From: Carposina sasakii
Taxonomy: Eukaryota > Arthropoda > Insecta > Lepidoptera > Carposinidae
Length of the DNA stretch: 64,000 nt
Direction of reading: 5' to 3'
Assembly (NCBI GenBank): GCA_014607495.2
Contig: CP053163.1
Location: 3,266,716 to 3,330,715 of the forward strand
The position numbers and the translations under genes were made by a program. The notes beneath the pieces are model-generated. The model did no database searches and was not told the DNA's origin. It worked only from the letters and a program-made list of their open reading frames with translations. Position 1 is the first letter of the stretch; each line of letters starts with the position of its first letter. Below, one piece after another: positions 58,601-64,000 of this stretch.

Positions 58601-59400
58601 TGTAGTCGGTATAATTTCGCGATAGTACGACAAGTCAATTGAGAGGAAATCATTTACAATTTGTAACTGGCACAAGAGGCTGTCAACGGCTATTTGCTTT
58701 TATTAGTAATAAACTATGACCGTTGATAATGTCACTATGATCTACGCAGAACAGCAAATAAACTGATATATATATTAGTCAAAATACGTTAATAATACCA
58801 CATACGTTTTTAAAAAACAGTTAGTTAAACTAGTATTCTATCTATTTGCCTGGGATATATAAGACTATAAACCAGTGGTTCCCTAAGTTTTTTAGTCACT
58901 ATTTAGAAATCTGGTTCAAAAATATTAATTAAGTATTAAATTTGAACCAGGTAAATGGACTGAAAAAGGTAGTGGAATTGTAAATAGAAAACGCTATTGC
59001 ATGAAATAAACAACTTCCATCGGGGGCATACCGTAGGTATTATACGTAAAATAGTATTTTCGTTGACGATTAATGCAACTGTAGCCATAATTATATCTTT
59101 ACAAAGTTTTGCAATTGGAAATCCCATCAAACTTCGCCAGGAAACAATACAAGCAAGCTGTCTGATAATAACGAAATATAATAATGTCAGAATTTAATTA
59201 TAAGTATAACACTTTAATCAGTTAGGACGCATTTAGATTATACAGCTACATTCACCAAAACATCGGGGAATGTGAGTGAGGTCGTCTTTGCCGTTTGAAA
59301 AATGTTGCCCTCCCCATACATAGTATAATAACTCGCGGTCATTGCTGTAACTATTTGTTTACAATCACAATTTTTTGGTGTATAACTACTTAAAATTTTA
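58601..59400. other. Gene-free DNA
   Basis: No exon or repeat that I recognise. Confidence 0.35.
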
Positions 59401-59429
59401 AGCTTTTCGGAATTTTTCTGTTACCTGTG

Positions 59430-60330
59430 CTGTAAGCTATTGCTTCTTACCAAATTTCGAGATTCTATGTCAACGGGAAGTGGTCTTTAGGTTTTAATTC
59501 CCTTGCGTGTGGTTGCGAGTTTCACGGTATCTGGTCTTTTGCGTTTTGCGTTTTTGCGTTGACTTATAATTTTTTTTTTTTTTCACGGTTAAAGGCAATT
59601 AGATCTAAGTACTTGATATGAATTTCAACTTGATAGCTCCAAAAAGTAATAAGTTTATATTTTATAAAAAATATATATTTTGTAATGTAACTAAAAATTT
59701 AAGGTTTTCAGTGTGCTAACGTTGCTTCATGCCAAATTTCAAGATTCTAGGTCGACTGGAAGTACCCTTTAGGTTTTGATTCCCTTGCGAGTACTTGCTT
59801 TCAAAATATGCAGCTTAAATTGCTGTTTCTTTTGATTGCGTTGACATAGAAGTTTGATTTGCTACAGCTTAAAGGTATTATAGACCTGAGTATTTGGTAT
59901 GAAAAAACCTCTACGCGTTATGAGTTTTGGAATCCCTGCTATAAACAGTATATGTGCCGTTAATTTTTCATGACCATCACGTAGGAAAATAGGTAAAAAA
60001 GGGTCTTGACAGACGGACGGAACAGACGGACAACAAAGTCATCTTCCAACCCGTATTCAAATGCCACGCCAAGTGGTCTTGGTGGACCCCCAGGGGTCCA
60101 CGGGAGACTATCTATTCTTTCGACTGTAGTCGAACTAGTTAACTTATAAAAAGTTGAGATAAAAGTTTGGGAATCCCTGCTATAAACAGTAAATTAACAT
60201 GACATTTTCATATATTGCCGTTAATTTTTCATGACCATCACGTGGAAAATAGGTATAAATCATCTTCCAACCCGTATTCAAATGCCACGCCACGATATCA
60301 TTCTTTCGACAGTCGAATTCTGCGCATAAA
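59430..60330. repeat. Array of local direct repeats
   Basis: Two kinds of unit. AAATTTCGAGATTCTATGTC and TTTAGGTTTTAATTCCCTTG near 59450-59505 recur, slightly changed, at 59735-59790. GAATCCCTGCTATAAACAGT, GCCGTTAATTTTTCATGACC and CATCTTCCAACCCGTATTCA near 59930-60070 recur at 60170-60290, where the second copy lacks several internal segments. No protein frame. Confidence 0.8.
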
Positions 60331-60616
60331 TTTACGGCAGGAAATAGCGGAAAATTCGTGAAAAAATTATTTTGGAATAAGCTAAGGTATTCTGTACTCT
60401 GGAGCTGAACAATATTAGCTTAAAGACGTTGATAATAGTAGAAAAACATAAACGTGCCTTTAGAGATATAGACCCTAACCAAAAGAACTTAAATCTTAGA
60501 ACCAATCTTTTAAAAACGGAACATATTATATCTAATATTGCAACTAAACATTTTTTGCATTTTAACAGACAGATAGGCTCACACCACTTACCACGTGGGA
60601 CTTAATAGGCTAGCTG

Positions 60617-60695
60617 GTGAAAAGTAGGTGTGTAATTTGCACACCTCTGCCCAACCTCCTTGGGGGATATGACCTTCATGTCATATGTACTAAGT
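60617..60695 (+). mobile_element. Transposon tail related to that before Syt4 exon 8
   Basis: GAAAAGTAGGTGTGTAATTT, GCACACCTCTGCCCAACCTC and CTTGGGGGATATGACC, followed by a degraded TATATG end. It supports the TE nature of 41845-41930. Confidence 0.6.
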
Positions 60696-60757
60696 TATGT
60701 TATTTTTACGTGGTAACATATAGTGTATTATTACGTAAAATACCATGTCCCAAAAAG

Positions 60758-60995
60758 TAGAATTCGTACCACCCCATATCTGCCCGTGGGTATCGTACGA
60801 GGCGATTAAGGGTTTCCGGGAGGTGGGCAGCAGCGCCTCCACTGTTGACAACATAGTCCAAAATACAAATTGCGGTCACCAACCCGCCTGCCCAGCGTGG
60901 TGACTATGGGCAAATACCCCCATGGCAGTCTTGTGGCGTGCCCTGGGGGAGGCCTACGTCCAGCAGTGGACTGCAATAGGCTGATGATGATGATT
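60758..60995 (+). mobile_element. Family-B LINE/SINE, best copy
   Basis: GTACCACCCCATATCTGCCC, GTATCGTACGAGGCGATTAA, GCGGTCACCAACCCGCCTGC and GGGGGAGGCCTACGTCCAGC, then AGTGGACTGCAATAGGCTGA and GATGAT. The last frame gives [13 protein letters not shown] and a stop. It is truncated at its 5' side. Confidence 0.8.
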
Positions 60996-61497
60996 CTAGT
61001 CGTACATAATGCTTAACTAATAATATCTAATGTATTTTCCACTTGTTTCGACGTCATCTACTTAAATTTATGGTCCGAGACTGAAATACACCCATGTAAA
61101 GACACCCGGAAAGAACTAAGATTAGGATGTTTCAGGGCTTTCAATAGCTTTCAGGCAAGTCTATTTTAGAAAGGTGTTCTTCTAATAAAATATTGTATTT
61201 ACTTGTTCCGTTAATTAAAACATTCTAGATCGATGGCAGCTTGCGAATGTGAAATAAAGGACAAATTAAATAGGTGTTATAGAACGCTAGATTTCATATA
61301 AAAATATAAATATACATACCAAGACATAGTTTAGCCGAAAAATATGTAAATTAATGTAAAGCCTACGTTTTATTTAATTAACGCCAATTAGCTAAAGCTT
61401 AATTAATAGATGTTGCTGGAACACCATTTAAAGCAATTTTATTTAACTGCAATTTGGAAACCATTATGTGTTATAACTAACTATACTACCTAATAAG

Positions 61498-62018
61498 TAC
61501 ATGATGGAAGTGACAGCCAGGCAAATATTGATATGGCGACTTCAGACCATGATTCTGAGGCGAAAACCACTGAAAATTTTCACAGGAAAATTCCAAATTG
61601 GCCGACTATTTTTTTTTTGAAAAAAATAGTGTTCGTTTAAGTAGGCTTTAGATAATGACTTGAAAACAATTTTTTGACCTTGGAATGATTAAAAAAAAAA
61701 GTATGTCCCAAAAAAGTCCAATTTAACTGATCAACCCCAATGGAGGGTCACAACTGATCTAAAAAACAACAATGTATCACACAATAACCAATAAGCCCAT
61801 TTAACTAGTCACAGGATGGCCTGAAACAATTTGCTCGGAAAGGAAACATTGCGGATAATTAAATTAATTATACATACAGACGAATTGAGAACCTCCTCCT
61901 TTTTTTGAAGTCGGTTAAAAATGCATTTCCTGCGAGTAATAATACTGTCGTATAACTCAAAACAATGGTACTTGTTAAGTATTTCAGTATTTGCCTGGCT
62001 GTCACACACACCCTGTAT
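61498..62018 (-). mobile_element. MITE family D, copy 2, with a possible insertion
   Basis: Left GAAGTGACAGCCAGGCAAAT, GGCGACTTCAGACCATGATT, AATAACCAATAAGCCCATTT; right GCCTGGCTGTCACACACACC. This is the reverse of the 57491 copy. About 150 bp near 61830-61975, including GAACCTCCTCCTTTTTTTGA, is not in the other copy and looks like a separate repeat fragment. Confidence 0.75.
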
Positions 62019-63497
62019 ACGTATGTACCTATATACATATACAAAATTATTTTTATAAGAATGCTTAGAAAGAACTACATAATCTTTTAATACTTATTGT
62101 GCGACAAAAAATAAAATTCTTTGAAACTAGTAGGTATTTAAAATACAATAGTTTTCTTTTCTGACGTGACATGATGTGTGATGTTGTTCAATTTTATAGA
62201 GGTAAAGTACCAAAATATATTGTATACCTATTATATATGTGTAGACTTTATACACCCACGCTAATAACCTTTACAAGAGGATTTTCAAAAAAGGTTCCAA
62301 TACAAGTTGAAATACAAGGTAAAAAAGGAATTACCAGAAACCAGTGTGTTACTGAAAACGGCCGTCCGTTTACGTATGGATGTAATTATACTATACCCAG
62401 CTTACCTGGCTCTAGTTGATCCGGGCAATTTCCTTTAGGGCAATCCTAAATGGTAGGTACCAATTATTCCTGACCAAACCTAAGTAGGTACTTTCAATAT
62501 AATTTCAATCGATTGGTAAATCTGATAAACGAATTTGGAAACCTCGATAAATCATGTTATAAATATTCACACACTTCACAACACATTGACCTAGTCCCAC
62601 ATTAAGATCCCTGTTATGTTTATTATGATCAAATTAAACAAGTCCAATTCTCTTATACAAGTAGGTACATTATCTAACATAGGTCAATAACGAGTAAACG
62701 CTATGGGCCAATAAGCAAGAGTAAACGATTACTTACATAATTCAGAAATCCGTTGTAGGAATCGTTTGTGAACGGGAAAAGGCCGGCAAATGGCAATGAA
62801 AGTCTTAACCCTCACCAAGGCTTTATTGAGGATTTGAAAAACGTGAGGAAGGGCCAAGGTTTTTCCAAGGATGGTTATGGAAAATATTCTACAATATACT
62901 AACTGTTACCCGCGATTTTCTCTGTAGGTAGCAAATACCTTATAATTAACGGCAAACATGTTAACGTTTTAACACGAATCAAGGTCGGTGATTGGTCGAA
63001 AGTTATGTGTAAGTAGGTCAGTCAATCACGACTTAATTACACACAATGAAGAATTGATGTTTTGCACATTTGCATAGTATAATAATAGCAGTAACTCGCC
63101 TTTGATTTTTTTTCTTTTGTACATACACCTCATTAATTACTTTGTAGGTTCTGTCTGTTAATCTGTGTATAGTTTATAAATTTGAACTTCGTGGCGAAAG
63201 GACTAAAACGACCTCTAAATACCTCGTGTAAAAATAAATAAGTACAGCAATTTCAATTTCTTTGTGTAATGGCAATATCACATACTTACTCTAGAGATAG
63301 ACATCAAAGAGCTAACCGGTTAGTAAAATTTTGTTATGTACTTAATACCTTAGATGTCAGGTTAGAGCACTCTGATATCCATTGTACCTATCAGATACCT
63401 AGATAGCAATTACATTAATATTTGCGCACCTACTAACTGATCATTAACGGCTGCACCCCCCTACACATACTCGTAGCTGTTTATGTATAGGTAAACA
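62019..63497. other. Gene-free DNA
   Basis: No coding exon or repeat recognised up to the next MITE. The upstream noncoding exon of the TIPE gene may lie here or beyond the window. Confidence 0.35.
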
Positions 63498-63763
63498 TAC
63501 AGGATGTAACAAAAAGGGTATGTTAAGCGAAAAGCTATGTAAATAGCCCACTATAGAGAACCTATCCACAAAATTTGAGATCCGAAATCACATGTTTATT
63601 TTTCCCGATTGTATGGAGAATTTTTAAATATCTCAGGAATTTTCATACAATCTTGAAAAATAAACATGTGATTTCGAGTCTCAAATTTTGGGAATAGGTT
63701 CTCTTTAGTGGGCTATTTATACAGCTTTTCGCTTAACATACCCTTTCTGTTACACCCTGTATA
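63498..63763. mobile_element. Family-P MITE, intact copy
   Basis: Left end TACAGGATGTAACAAAAAGG, right end CCCTTTCTGTTACACCCTGT. This is the best foldback of the family: GAAATCACATGTTTATTTTT faces AAAAATAAACATGTGATTTC and ATCTCAGGAATTTTCATACA lies at the turn. It is almost identical to 46289-46553. Confidence 0.9.
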
Positions 63764-64000
63764 ATAATGTTTGCGCCGCCAGTAAATTCGCAACCATTCA
63801 GACGCCACCTTATAGCGTTTAAAAAGGTGAACGTATTAGCACAATGCTTGGAAACTGTCGACTCATGAGCCGCATTATGCAGGAAAACTAAAACGTGTAT
63901 AGCCTATATATGTACCTGTAGATATATGGCAAGTTCCGGCGGAACTAAGGGTGTATTAGCATATCGCGTGTGCTGACAACCTTGAAGACTGGAGGGTGGC

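Noticed and set aside
1..64000. CRISPR arrays, bacterial operons, rRNA
   Set aside because: Spliced animal genes throughout; no regularly spaced repeats with unique spacers and no rRNA sequence seen.

Overview
The window is nuclear DNA from an insect, almost certainly a moth or butterfly. The base composition is AT-rich, genes are split by GT-AG introns, and three recognisable animal genes sit in a sea of interspersed repeats. The Lepidoptera call rests on repeat families I know from moths and butterflies: LINE tails ending in a GATGATGATG run after a reading frame ending VQQWTAIG, (TATG)n-tailed elements, and many short foldback elements. That part is knowledge and pattern recognition, not a database match.

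Layout. 1-5.85 kb: upstream DNA with one foldback element, one SINE-like element and a GC-rich patch at about 1.19-1.74 kb that looks like a promoter or first noncoding exon. 5.85-9.24 kb (+): tropomyosin 1 (Tm1), six coding exons giving 284 residues, with two clear interchangeable last exons and a possible third. 10.49-43.26 kb (+): synaptotagmin 4 (Syt4), ten coding exons giving 436 residues, spread over 33 kb because introns 1 (17.2 kb) and 4 (7.9 kb) are packed with repeats. 43.3-52.9 kb: gene-free, mostly repeats. 52.98-56.52 kb (-): a TNFAIP8/TIPE-family gene (the Drosophila relative is sigmar), four coding exons giving 186 residues, convergent with Syt4. 56.5-64 kb: upstream of that gene; only repeats recognised.

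The genes do not form a pathway. Tm1 is an actin-filament protein of muscle, Syt4 is a vesicle protein used in neurons and at the neuromuscular junction, and the TIPE gene binds lipids and acts in autophagy and cell death. Splice sites and reading phase were checked by hand for every exon and agree across all three genes.

The observations most worth following are: the Syt4 exon 8 splice acceptor, which lies inside the microsatellite tail of a transposon; a possible extra proline-rich terminal exon of Tm1; a possible alternative first exon of the TIPE gene; two local duplications whose second copies carry several deletions; a 36-bp near-perfect hairpin in Syt4 intron 4; a SINE-like family sharing its 3' tail with a LINE present in the same window; and at least twelve copies of one foldback MITE, one of them split by a LINE with a visible target-site duplication. 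I saw no CRISPR array, rRNA or convincing tRNA gene.
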